The notes under the pieces: model-generated | Database searches by the model: none | What the model was told of the DNA's origin: nothing | Seen by the model: the letters and a program-made list of their open reading frames with translations, nothing else | Position numbers and translations under genes: made by a program | In this document: positions 24,071 through 34,768 of the stretch, piece by piece | Layout of the letters: each line of letters opens with the position of its first letter | Position numbering within the stretch: position 1 is the first letter of the stretch | NCBI RefSeq assembly: GCF_005239225.2 | Contig: NC_133300.1 | Span: 15,157,875-15,221,874 of the forward strand | Length of the DNA: 64,000 nucleotides | Direction: 5' to 3' | From: Populus alba | Taxonomy: Eukaryota > Streptophyta > Magnoliopsida > Malpighiales > Salicaceae

Positions 24071-25163
24071 GAATGAATCGGAATTAATTAAAATAATTGT
24101 TGAATACATATTGTACAAACTAAGCGTCACTCTGCCAACAATTAGCAAAAAATTAGTTGGAATAGATTCTCGTGTAGAGGTATTAAATGGCTATATAGGT
24201 GAAGAAGTGGGCAAAACAATCTTCATAGGGATTTGCGGAATGGGTGGCATAGGTAAGACGACTGTTGCAAGGGTACTATATGATAGGATTCGTCTGCAAT
24301 TTGAAGGCAGCTGCTTCTTAGCAAATGTCAGAGAAGTTTTTGCTGAGAAAGATGGACCACGCCGTTTACAGGAACAACTTCTTTCTGAAATCTTAATGGA
24401 ACGTGCTTCGGTATGGGATTCTTATAGAGGGATTGAGATGATAAAGCGGAGGTTACGAATTAAAAAGATTCTTCTTATCCTTGATGATGTAGATGACAAA
24501 AAACAACTAGAATTCTTGGCTGCGGAGCCTGGATGGTTTGGTCCAGGGAGTAGAATTATCATAACAAGCAGAGATACAAATGTGTTAACTGGAAATGATG
24601 ATACTAAAATTTATGAGGCTGAAAAATTGAATGATGATGATGCTCTTATGTTATTTAGCCAGAAAGCTTTCAAAAATGACCAACCTGCTGAAGATTTCGT
24701 GGAACTATCAAAGCAAGTTGTGGTTTATGCTAATGGCCTTCCACTAGCTATTGAAGTTATAGGTTCGTTTTTGTATGCAAGAAGTATCCCTGCATGGAGA
24801 GGTGCAATTAATAGAATGAATGAGATTCCTGACGGCAAAATTATTGATGTGCTTCGCATTAGTTTTGATGGTCTCCATGAATCAGATAAGAAAATTTTTT
24901 TAGACATTGCATGTTTCCTGATGGGGTTTAAAATTGATCGAATAACAAGGATACTTGAAAGCCATGGATTCCATGCAAGTATTGGAATACCAGTTCTTAT
25001 TGAGAGATCTCTCATAAGTGTCTCTCGGGATCAAGTCTGGATGCATAATTTATTACAGATAATGGGTAAGGAAATTGTTCGTTGTGAATCCCCTAAAGAG
25101 ACTGGAAGGCGTAGTAGATTGTGGACATACGAGGATGTCTGCCTTGCACTGATTGACAACACA
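24071..25163 (+). pseudogene. TNL copy A exon 2: NB-ARC (NBS) domain
   Basis: The exon is open throughout. In order it shows the P-loop GMGGIGKTT (about 24238-24264), FEGSCFLANVRE, kinase-2 LLILDDVDD (about 24473-24498), GPGSRIIITSRD, GLPLAIEVIG (about 24735), FLDIACFLMGF, and the MHD position reading WMHNLL (about 25039). MHN instead of MHD is a change in the nucleotide-sensing motif, and it may be a feature of this subfamily. The exon begins after TATGCAG and ends at ACA|GTGAGT. It starts in phase 2 relative to the TIR exon and ends in phase 0. Confidence 0.9.
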
Positions 25164-25273
25164 GTGAGTAGCTGATAGAGAACATTATCCATAAAATTAT
25201 AAAGTTTATTTTAATTTACACTCCATCTCTACCTTGTATTTGTTTTTTACTTATATTCATTTTTGGTTGATAG

Positions 25274-25515
25274 GGAAAAGAAAAAATAGAAGCCATTTTC
25301 TTGGACTTGCCTGGAATAAGTTGAGCAGACTAAGATTACTCAAAATCAACAACGTGCAGCTCTCTCAAGGACCTGAAGATCTTTCCCATAAGTTACAATT
25401 TCTTGAATGGCATTCTTACCCTTCAAAATCATTGCCAGCTGGTTTACAGGTGGATGAGCTTGTTGAACTTCATATGGCTAACAGTAGCATTGAGCAATTA
25501 TGGTGTGGGTATAAG
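25274..25515 (+). pseudogene. TNL copy A exon 3: first LRR segment, frameshifted
   Basis: It starts in frame as GKEKIEAIFLDLPGI and then hits TGA. The rest of the exon (LSRLRLLKINNVQL, then GLQVDELVELHMANSSIEQL) is open in another frame. The exon is 242 bases long although both borders are phase 0, so the length itself shows a net frameshift. The break is at about 25315-25322. In the family a segment resembling a dozen residues lies here, so a deletion is the simplest cause. It ends at AAG|GTGAGA. Confidence 0.8.
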
Positions 25516-25617
25516 GTGAGATCAACTAATTTTAAGGGCCTTGGCATTTCTTTTTATTGTTTCCCTATATATGTATGATAGTAGCATCCATATTTCTTCT
25601 CCCTTGCCTAATTGCAG

Positions 25618-26637
25618 AGTGCAGTTAAGTTGAAAATCATCAATCTCAGCAACTCCTTATACCTGTCCAAGACTCCAGATCTTACTGGAATTCCAAATCT
25701 TGAGAGTCTGATTCTTGAAGGTTGTACAAGTTTGTCGGAGGTCCATTCATCACTTGGAAGTCACAAGAATCTTCAATATGTGAATCTTGTGAATTGCGAA
25801 AGTATTAGGATTCTCTCAAGCAATCTTGAAATGGAATCACTAAAAATTTTCACTCTTAATGGCTGCTCAAAACTTGAGAAGTTTCCAGATATAGTAGGAA
25901 ACATGAACAAATTGTTGGTGCTTCATTTGGATGAGACTGGTATTACAAAACTATCTTCATCAATTCATCGTTTGGTTGGCTTAGAAGTATTGAGCATGAA
26001 CAACTGCAAGAACCTTGAAAGCATTCCGAGTAGCATACCTTGTTTGAAATCCCTTAAAAAACTCGATCTCTCTGGCTGCTCCGAATTTAAATATATACCA
26101 GAGAATTTGGGGGAAGTTGAAAGTTTGGAGGAGTTTGATATAAGTGGAACTTCAATAAGACTACTACCAGCATCCCTTTTTCTTTTAAAGAATCTTAAAG
26201 TATTATCTCTGGATGGATTCAAAAGACTAGATGTGTTGCCTTCTTTGTCTGGTCTGTGTTCTTTAGAAGTACTGGGTTTACGCGCTTGCAATCTAAGAGA
26301 ATGGGCACTTCCTGAAGATATTGGCTGCTTATCTTCATTGACGTCTTTAGATTTGAGCCGGAATAACTTTGTTTGGATGCCTAGGAGCATAAATTTGCTT
26401 TATGAACTGGAAACGCTTGTCTTGGAGGATTGCACGATGCTTGAATCATTGCCTGAGGTTCCGTCTAAAGTTCAAATGGTAAATTTGAATGGTTGTATAA
26501 GCCTAAAAACAATTCCAGATCCGATAAAGCTAAGCAGTTCCAAAAGATCAGAGTTCATATGTCTTAACTGCTGGGAATTGTACAATCATAATGGCCAAGG
26601 CAGCATGGGGTTGATGATGCTTGAAAGATACCTCAAG
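25618..26637 (+). pseudogene. TNL copy A exon 4: main LRR exon
   Basis: 340 fully open codons hold about a dozen leucine-rich repeats of the TNL type. Examples are LKIINLSNSLYL, LESLILEGCTSL, LKKLDLSGCSEF and LTSLDLSRNNF. The last unit is followed by LPEVPSKVQMVNLNGCISL, the usual LRR end in TNLs. This surface normally recognises the ligand or holds the receptor inactive. It is bounded by GCAG|AG and CAAG|GTG in phase 0. Confidence 0.9.
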
Positions 26638-26722
26638 GTGTTCTCTTAATCATACCCCAACCTTTTTGTATCCCTCTCCCTCTCCCTCCCTTTATCTAAG
26701 ATTTTTGTTTTTCATGGTACAG

Positions 26723-27654
26723 GGTTTGTCTAATCCAAGACCTGGATTTGGTATCGCTGTTCCAGGAAATGAAATTCCAGGCTGGTTTAACCATCAATGT
26801 AAGGGATCTTCAATTAGTGTGCAAGTGCCTAGTTGTAGCATGGGGTTTGTTGCGTGTGTTGCATTCAGTGCAAATGGTGAAAGTCCTTCTCTTTTTTGTC
26901 ATTTCAAAGCCAATGGAGAAGAGAATTATCTTTCGCCGATGTGTATTAGTTGTAACTCTATCCAAGTTCTGTCAGATCATATTTGGCTATTCTATCTATC
27001 TTTTGATCATGTTAAAGAGCTTAAAGAATGGAAGCATGAATCCTTTAGCAACATTGAGTTGTCATTTCATTCTTTCCAGCCAGGAGTAAAGGTGAAGAAT
27101 TGTGGTGTCTATTTGTTATCTTCTGTATATATTACACCACGACCATCTTCTGCCCATTTTTTTGTAACAAGCAAAGAAGCGGCTTCTTCATTTAAAGCTT
27201 CTTTAGCTTTTTCTTTGTCGTACCATCAATGGAAGGCCAATGTTTTCCCTCGCATTAAAGTGACTTATTTAAAGTCATCAGATCGAGCCCAGAGATTCAT
27301 TGTCCCAGTCATGAAGGAACCAGAGAAAGTAATGGCAATTAGATCAAGACTCTTTGAGGCCATTGAAGAATCAGGGCTGTCAATTATTATATTTGCAAGA
27401 GATTGTGCTTCTTTACCTTGGTGCTTTGAAGAACTTGTCAAGATTGTCAGATTCATGGATGAGATGAGATCAGACACTGTGTTTCCAGTTTCTTGTGATA
27501 TCGAACAATCAAAGATAGATGATCAAACAGAGAGTTACACAATTGTCTTTGATAAGAGTGGAAAAAATCTCACGGAAAATGAGGAGAAGGTACAAAGATG
27601 GATGGATATTCTCAGTGAAGTTGAGATTTCATCTAGATCGAGATCAGTGGAAAG
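26723..27654 (+). pseudogene. TNL copy A exon 5: post-LRR (C-JID) domain plus partial second TIR
   Basis: The first part (26723 to about 27290) contains FGIAVPGNEIPGWFNH and SISVQVPS, the signature of the TNL post-LRR jelly-roll/Ig-like domain that takes part in effector recognition. The second part (about 27310-27640) resembles the C-terminal two thirds of a TIR domain: LFEAIEESGLSIIIFARD, LPWCFEELVKIV with the catalytic-position Glu, and KVQRWMDILSEV. The N-terminal YDVFLSFRG strand is missing. TNLs with an extra C-terminal TIR are known in Populus. The exon is open for its full length and ends GAA AG|GTATCA in phase 2. Confidence 0.85.
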
Positions 27655-28823
27655 GTATCATTACTTTTATTTTATACCTCGACATATCAACCACTTCAAG
27701 TAAATGAAACTGGGAATACTAAAAGATAAGAACTTAATGTCAACAAAGTTAGAAAAATATGTTCTCGTGTTTGAAAAGATATATATAAAAAAAAATCATT
27801 ATTAGATCTATGCTCTTTATAACATTGATTTCATGTATAGGTTTACCATGCAGGGATGGGGACAAGAATGTCCAGGTTTCAGGTACTTTTTCTTCAGCTT
27901 TCATGTATAGCTTTGCTTGTGTACCGTTTAAAACACAAGATAAAATCATCTTATTGTTAAAATTGAATTGCTGAATAGACTAAGCTCACTCTAGTCATAC
28001 AAAGCAATGGTTAATGTACTTGATACAAAGAATAGGAAGCAAACAAACTGAACTATGAAGTACAAAATTCCAAAGTTAGCACAAAAATAAAGAAAACAAA
28101 TTAGGGATGTAGTATCCCAGTTCAATTGGTTGTGTTACTAGAAATAGGCAATTAATTCTATTGGTTGAGCAACATAATCTATTGATTTTTTTTAAAAAAA
28201 AAAAGCATTGCGCTACTCACCATAGCGTAACCTCTAAGAATTAAAATCTCAAAAGTTGTGCTAGGAGTAGCGCGCTCAACCTTTAAATTTTTTATGCTAG
28301 AGGTTTTGATATATATATTTCTAAACAAAAAAAATTAAAAATATATTGGTTAAGAAAAAATTTTAAAATTGTTCAATGACTGTCTACATTACATAACAGA
28401 ACATCAAATCTTTGATGGGATTTAATCAAGTAACCTGAAAAGGTAGCCTCACTGGTGTCATAATAACATTCACAGACTTAGCTTTCATGGTAGTAGCTAT
28501 CTCTCAAGCAACTTTATTTATTATTTATTTCTTAATTTCCTTTCCTCAAGTGATCACTTGAAAAGATAGCTATGTGTTTTGATTGATGTATAATTGTCTT
28601 TAAGAACATACCATCCTTTTCAATCTTCATAGCTCAAGCTCAAGTATTCATTGCTGCCCCAAAATGGAAATCGAATTCTTGTACAAATATAGTTTGATAA
28701 AAAAATTTATCTTTGTTCGTTGCTTCTTCATCATCATTTTCATTAAATGCTTCTATCTTTGAGTCTTAGATTTTGGAAATGTAAACAAAAATTCCAAGAT
28801 TAATTTTTGTATTGTTATTTCAG
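27655..28823 (+). other. Interval between TNL exon 5 and the WRKY exon (probable fusion intron)
   Basis: 1.17 kb of AT-rich sequence with no WRKY N-terminal exon and no obvious second gene start. A GT donor opens it and TTATTTCAG closes it. A possible mini-exon at 27854-27882 was considered, but it breaks the reading frame. Confidence 0.6.
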
Positions 28824-28964
28824 GAAGAGTCAAGCAAAGAAGGTAGTTTGTATTCCAGCACCAGCAGCTGCAAACAGCAGGTCTAGTGGAGAAGTAGTTC
28901 CATCTGACTTGTGGGCATGGAGAAAATACGGAGAAAAACACATCAAGGGTTCTCCTTATCCAAG
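28824..28964 (+). pseudogene. WRKY domain, first half (group IIe-like), joined in phase to the TNL
   Basis: The exon after TTATTTCAG reads KSQAKKVVCIPAP, then SDLWAWRKYGEKHIKGSPYP, and stops at AG|GTAAAA, the conserved R-type WRKY intron position. The surrounding sequence matches the WRKY22/27/29 type (group IIe). The DNA-contact heptapeptide is WRKYGEK rather than WRKYGQK, and KPIKG is KHIKG. The first base of the exon completes a codon begun by two bases, which is exactly what TNL exon 5 supplies (AG|G = Arg), so direct splicing keeps the frame. The usual WRKY N-terminal exon is absent upstream. Confidence 0.85.
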
Positions 28965-28966
28965 GT

Positions 28967-28969
<3 letters not shown>

Positions 28970-29013
<44 letters not shown>
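28970..29013. repeat. (TA)n microsatellite beside a splice donor
   Basis: About 44 bases of TA begin five bases after the WRKY exon's GT donor. Confidence 0.9.
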
Positions 29014-29016
<3 letters not shown>

Positions 29017-29454
29017 GTTGATAAGATTACAAAGAACAAACAGCTGGATTTTTCAGTTCTCTATTCTCTCTGACAAATTATATCATTGCCTGAAAAAAGG
29101 TTTCTTGATTTAATTCTTCTTCTTCTTATTTCCCTTTTGCACATGAAATGCAATATATTTTTTCTTAGTAATGCCCTGAAAAACTTCTGGTGAACCCAAG
29201 TAATGCTTCCCGAGACACTGAGCTCAAACAGTTTGTTGTTTGGTGCATAAACAACATTTTAAGCATTGATTGACTGGTTGTAACTTGCAGTGCTAGTATT
29301 GATGAATGTGTATGCACTATTGTTCTTTGAGCTCAACAGCTTCAAAGAGTTCCCAATTTGCATGCTCAAATGATTGGCAGGAAGTGAATCCAAAACACTG
29401 AGTTTCTTAGCATATAGTATTGTTGTGAACTATTAGTGGTTTTCTTGTCATCTT

Positions 29455-31748
29455 TGTCGCACCCCAAAAAAATAATCAATCAGGCGCGCGGCATCGGCTG
29501 GCGATTTTCATTGTTTGTTGCGTTTGCTTTGAATTCGTTCGTGAGAGTCGCCACCTAGTAATTTATTGAGGGCTACTAGGAAACCTGATGTACTGGTCTT
29601 GTCAGAGATCATGGGTAAGGGACTGGTTGTGGTTAGGGAAGGTATTAGCACCCCTAACACACCCTACCTGAGATAAGCTGCTTCGTGTTCTGGTGTGATT
29701 TGAAAATTTAAAATATTAATTAAATTCTTAGGCTTGAATAAATCAGTTATTAAATCCCCGAATATATGTAGAAACTTGTCCTCATATTTTCATGGAAAAT
29801 ACAACTTGATTTTATTTGTCCTTGAGATATTTAACCATATTTAAATTAACAAATAATTCTTTTTGTCTTTTTTAATTTTTATAATTCAATAACATATAAT
29901 AAAAAATACAACCACACACATTCATATTTCACTATTTTATTTTTTTTGTTTCTTTTCTTTTCTTTTTCTTTTCTTGTCTTTTCTTTCCATAATACAAATA
30001 CAAATACAAATTCAAAACTAAATAAGAAATTACATCAAACAAAAATTACATTAAAATTACAATAACAGCCCTAAAACAATATGGAATTCACAGGAACACC
30101 TTTTGCACCACTGAAACAGTGCTGGGAGCATTTTCAGGGCAACTGAACGCTGGTGGCGCGTCTTCCCACGCGCCACCGTCACTGGCGGCGCGTGGGTTCA
30201 CGCGCCGCCATGAAATCTGGGCAGCGTGAGGGGCTGTAATGGCTTCCTCTCCTCTTCCTTTCTCTCGCCGGCGGTGACCTGCAATAACAGAAAATGCACA
30301 ACACAGTCGATTTTAATTTTTGTTTTTGTTCTAAAATCTGCTTCGGTTCCTTTTTTTTGGCAGATCGGCTTCTGTTTTTTCTTCTTCTTGGCAGATCGGC
30401 TTCGGTTTTCTCCTCTTCTCTTTTGGTGGCCGCAGATGACTGGGAAGCTGCTGCGGTTGATGGAGTGGACGGCGCTGATGGGATGGACCGACGCTGCTGC
30501 TGAGGCGAGGTTGATGGCGGCGTTGAAGCGGAGGAATGGACAGATCGGTGGGTGTCTCTGCTGGAGGCGGTGAACTGGGTTGTTACTGCGATGGAGAGGA
30601 GCTGGAGACGCTGCTGAGGAAGGGGCTTCGGTGTTGATGGGTCTGTGGGTGCTGGAAGAGGGGAGCTAGTCCGGCTGCAGAGGGAAGGTCTTGGTCGGCT
30701 GAAGGAGGAAGAAACCCAAATCCCCGGGGGCGCCGCTTCTCTCTTTGCTTCGCCGGGTTGAGAGATGACGGAGAGTGGCTCTGAAATGGCCGGCCACAGG
30801 GGAGGCACCGTGGTTTTCTTTTTGGAAAAATGGGGAGCCGAATGAAGGGAAACGGTGATGGGAATGGAGGTCCGGTGGAGGTGGCGTCTTCGGGTGCCTG
30901 AGGAAGAAAAAAAAATCTAAAGGGAGGGGTTTGGGGCTGTCTTTGTCTGGCTTTTGTTGCAGTTTTGGGGAGGTTGAGAGTGAGGGATGAGAGACAGAGG
31001 GAGCGGCGGCAGCTCAAAGTGTTTGAGTGAAATGGAGAGAAAACCCCCAATGGCAGAGAGGGGCTGCTGTCTGGGTCTTGATGAGAGGGAGATAGAAAAT
31101 CCCCAAAGGGATTGGGGCTTCTGGGTCTCCCCCCCCCCTCCTGCTGATCTTCCCCCCCAAAAAAAATGGCTCCCATCTCCCCCATTTTACAAAGCTGGAG
31201 ATGAGAAGAAATAGAAGCTTTCATCATGAGGAGGGCCACCATTGTCGGCCATTGTCGGCGGGAAACAAAGAAAAGAGGACCATGGGTGGGGTTGAGCTGC
31301 TAATTTTCAGCCGAAAGAGAGGGGTTAAATAATGGTCTTGGGCCAGGGGCAACGACTAGTTTCGGGTGAAGAAAAAATTCTTAGGTTGCCTCTCCTTCTA
31401 AAATTCAAAATTCCCTTAGGCAAAAATATTGTTTCGGCCTCAAAATTGGTCCCTTAATTTTCTTTTTTTTGTAAAATTTGATTTTTCTTATTTTTTTGTA
31501 TTTTTTGAAAACGAGCAATATCAACGTCGACTCGATGAGGAAAATCAATGATTTTAAAAACGACGCGTGAAAAGTCGAACGCGTTTGAAAATCCTTTGAA
31601 AAATTAAATTCTTTTTAGACAACGTTGAAAATGCTAAAATGACGAAAATATATTAAAAAACATATTTTTTGGATTTTCTTTGTTTTTCTCTATTTTTGGA
31701 TTTTTTGAAAATATATAAAAAACATGGGTCAAAAATTGGGTAGCAACA
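29455..31748 (+). mobile_element. Solo long terminal repeat inside the WRKY intron
   Basis: It starts TGTCGCACCCC, ends GGGTAGCAACA, and is flanked by a perfect 5-bp duplication ATCTT (29450-29454 and 31749-31753). It shares landmarks with the other two long LTRs (GAGTCGCCACCTAGTA, a GGTCTTGTCAGAGATCATGG equivalent, GGTATTAGCACCCC) but is a diverged relative. It has no internal region or second LTR. GC-rich open frames at 30.2-31.2 kb on both strands belong to the LTR and are not genes. Confidence 0.85.
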
Positions 31749-31874
31749 ATCTTTCTGATCAGTTTTCGGTTTTGAACTTTGATTTTCTTTGAGTAATTAT
31801 TATTTTGAAAGTGGTCTGTAAATGTTTGGTTAAGAATTGCACTGAATGTTAAAACATATTGTCTTTCCTTCCAG

Positions 31875-32262
31875 AGGTTACTACAGATGCAGCAGCTGTA
31901 AGGGTTGCTTAGCAAAGAAGCACGTAGAGCGGAGCCGAAATGATCCTAACATGTTGGTCATCACCTACAATTCTGAGCATAACCATCCATAGCCAACACA
32001 GAGAAATGCACTTGCAGGCTCAACAAGGTCTCAGCCAACAAAGAGCAATGCAGCTTCAAAGAGCTGCACAGGTGCTCAAGCACAAAAAACAGCAAATACA
32101 AAGGAAGATCAGAAGGAGAGTAGCAATGATACATTGTCTCCTACCGATATTATTGGTGGTAGCTCAACAGCAAGTGCATCTGTTAAAGAGGAGTCTGATG
32201 ACATTGAGAAGCAGATGGAGATGGATGATAATGAATTCAGTGAAAGGTTTTCTCAGAGTTAC
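31875..32262 (+). pseudogene. WRKY domain, second half, with stop codon after the zinc finger
   Basis: After TTCCAG the exon reads [20 protein letters not shown], then [16 protein letters not shown] and TAG (31990-31992). Cys and His ligands of the C-X5-C...H-X-H finger are all present, and one extra Cys replaces a Ser. In WRKY22/29-type proteins the next residue is usually Trp (TGG), so the stop is probably a single G-to-A change. The same frame stays open for another 90 codons (TQRNALAGSTRSQPTKSN, then SASVKEESDDIEKQMEMDD) until a copia element interrupts it at 32263. Confidence 0.85.
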
Positions 32263-32609
32263 TGTTTGTGGGAAAGACCACTGGTGGTGACTTTTAAATA
32301 TTCAGAAGAGATAAAACACACTGTTTTTATTTCAAAATAACAAGAAGATTACAAGCTCTCAAACTCACCCACTCTTTATCTCTTGTATTTTCCACACACA
32401 TTGCAATGCTTTCTTGATGTCTATTTATAGACATGAACGGTAGGACAAAAAGAAAAAACAGACAACATGCAGAATATATTCCACTAGCTCATCTTTCCAC
32501 TTTTTACTAAAGTAGATGAGTTGTTCCACTTCGTTGCTTTAACGAAGTGGGACTACCTCACATGGTAATGTTCTAACAGTTGGTCCTTATGGTTGAGTTC
32601 ACAGCAACA
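32263..32609 (-). repeat. Copia LTR (3' LTR in element orientation)
   Basis: It starts TGTTTGTGGGAAAG and ends TTCACAGCAACA, and is a direct repeat of 34769-35114. A purine-rich tract on the minus strand (complement of TTCCCCCGTGG) lies just inside, as expected beside a 3' LTR. Confidence 0.85.
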
Positions 32610-32855
32610 AATTCCCCCGTGGTTTATTTGTTTTCCAATTGATTTCTTTGGTAACACTGGATTTGTGATGTTTGTTAGAAACACAACTCTCATAGACTTT
32701 AGTTGGATGATTAATATAGGGCATATCTTTGACTATCTTTTTGCTTGCTAGCATCTTCAGACTTGTGAAATTTAAATGTCCAAGCCTTAGGTGCCAAAGT
32801 CACTCTTCATTGTTGGTGATGGCACTCAAACACTTTGTTGCAGCATATTGGATGT

Positions 32856-34260
32856 TTATAAGAAACATCCTATCTTGGACATCTTCACATAGGCAATTAA
32901 TCTCTCATTGTAATTTTCAATTGTTAGATTACAGTTCTTGATAAGAAGACTGTAACCTTTCTCCAAATGTTGGCATATACTAAGCAAGTTATGCTTAATG
33001 GCTGGAACATAATAAACATTTGCAATGTAGCTATGCTTGGCATTCTTCAAACGGATTGGGATGTTGCCTCTTCTTTTCACTAGAACTTTTGAGGTGTCTC
33101 TAAAAGTGACTTGACGTTTTACAGTTTCATCTAGATCTCCAAATAAATCTTGTTGACCACTCATGTGATTGCTAGCTCTAGAATCTAAATACCATATATT
33201 CTCCTGATTCTCACCTAGTCCTTGTTGGACTAATAATACAGCTGGTCCTCTTATAGTGATATTATTATCTACATAGTTGACTTCTCCATCTACCTCTGAT
33301 GGAGCTTTTCTTCGCCATTCAGTGTTATAGTGCTCAAATTGATTGCATCTATAACATTGAATATTTCTCTTGTCACAGTTGTTGTAACTCCCTCCCCTTC
33401 CTTTAGGAGTAAATGTTTGTTGTCCTAAATCTCCTCTAGTGGTGTTTCTACCACCTCTTCCTCTGAATTTTGTGTTCCAAGACCCTCTTTCTTGGAATCA
33501 TTTAAAATCCCCTCGTCTTTGTTAACCGCTTCATTGAGTGGTATATTCAGTTGTTGAAATCTCTCTGCCCTCTTTTAGAGACAACTTTGATTGTAAGGAA
33601 TGTTCAATTGCCTTATATTTTTTTACTATCTTTTGTTCATGAGCTTGTAAAGAACTCATAAACTCATCCATTGTCAACTTGTCCACTTCTTTGGATTCTT
33701 CAATAGCGACAATAACAAAATCAAATTTTGGATTCAGGGATCTCAAAATTTTCTCAAAAATCCGAGCATCTGAGAGGGCTTCTCCATTTCTTCTCATCTA
33801 ATTGACTATCACCATAATTCTCGTGTGATAATAATAAATAGATTCTAATGACTTCATTTGCAATTATTCAAATTCACCTAGCAAAGATTGAAGAAGAATC
33901 TTCTTGATTCTCAGCACCTTTATATTTTTGTTGGAGAGCCTCCTATATTTCTTTTGATGTTTCTGTGGAAGCTATGATCTCAAATGTGGCTTCATCAAGA
34001 CCTTGATAAATGATGTCTTTGCTTTGTTGTCTTTCTTTTTATTGGCTCTCAGGACTTGTTTTTGTGCCTCTTGTAATTAATCTTCTAATTCTTTGGACTC
34101 TGGTTCATCATAACCATATTCCATAATCTCTATACACTCTTGTGAACCATGAAATGTCTTCAATCGGATACACCAATTATCATAGCTGTTTTTTGTTAGC
34201 TTTGGGATAAGTGTTTATGCATTTTATGTAGTCATTTTATTCTTTGAATGACTATATCAC
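32856..34260 (-). pseudogene. Copia gag-protease remnant
   Basis: On the minus strand the order is a gag (UBN2-like) segment, a zinc-knuckle, the protease start and a pre-integrase domain. The gag segment is at about 34250-33531 (ARIFEKILRSLNPKFDFVIV, MDEFMSSLQAHEQ). The zinc-knuckle-like CYRCNQFEHYNTEW is near 33350, with the final Cys replaced by Trp. The protease start is WYLDSRASNHMSG near 33180, where the family active site DSG reads DSR. The pre-integrase segment is HSYIANVYYVPAIKHNLLSI (to 32856). Frames are broken between blocks. Nothing after the pre-integrase region is present. Confidence 0.75.
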
Positions 34261-34768
34261 ATTCTGGGAGTTGAATTTAGCAAAATGAACACTGTAGATG
34301 GTTTTGGAATGCCCATAATAGTAGGGAACTAGTCTGACTTTGTTGAAAATGGGTCAGAAATAAGGTGAACCGGTCAGAGAAACGATTCTGGATGTCGGGC
34401 AATTTGCTGCGGTTGAACCGAAAATATTCTGGGGAATATTTGTTTGGCTCGGATCGGCTTGATTGGCAGTTAAGCGGTCGGCTAGGGTACGACTTAGGAG
34501 GCTCGGCGCAGCTCAAATATGGTGCTTGTGTGGCTCAGTAGTCTTCTTCCTCTGAGCACGTCGGATGCGCATGGGCTATAGTGCTGTATTTTCAAGAGGC
34601 GCGTGTGAGACACCCCTTGCTCCGATGAATCTGATTTTTGCACCGATGAGTTCATATAGATGAATTTTACACCGTGGAATGGTCAAAATGTGTTTTGGAC
34701 AATTTTGAAAATTCAAGTATATCCCAGAAACTCCTTTGTTTTCTGACAAACGAGGCTTTAATACCAAT

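Larger units (their letters stand above)
20387..27654 (+). pseudogene. TIR-NBS-LRR immune receptor with C-terminal TIR-like domain (TNL copy A), broken
   Basis: Five exons follow the usual TNL layout: TIR (20387-20874), NBS (24071-25163), first LRR exon (25274-25515), main LRR exon (25618-26637), and post-LRR plus partial TIR (26723-27654). All junctions are GT-AG and phase-compatible. The intact family member would be an intracellular receptor that makes an NAD-cleaving TIR assembly after effector recognition. Two lesions break this copy: a TAG in the TIR exon (20750-20752) and a frameshift in the first LRR exon. The NBS, main LRR and last exons are fully open. The last donor (27654) is in phase with the WRKY exon at 28824, so the gene probably once continued into the WRKY domain. 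Close paralogue: copy B at 59940. Confidence 0.85.

Noticed and set aside
26621..26722. Reading exons 4 and 5 of TNL copy A as separate genes
   Set aside because: A GT-AG intron (26638-26722) joins them in phase 0, and the join restores the family sequence around RYL-GLSNPRPG.
27854..27882. Possible mini-exon between TNL exon 5 and the WRKY exon
   Set aside because: Using it leads to a stop in the WRKY exon with the normal acceptor. Skipping it gives a clean in-frame join.
30179..31242. Open frames of about 210-220 codons, Ser/Pro-rich, on the minus strand
   Set aside because: Low-complexity translation of GC-rich LTR sequence inside 29455-31748. No motif and no related protein recognised.
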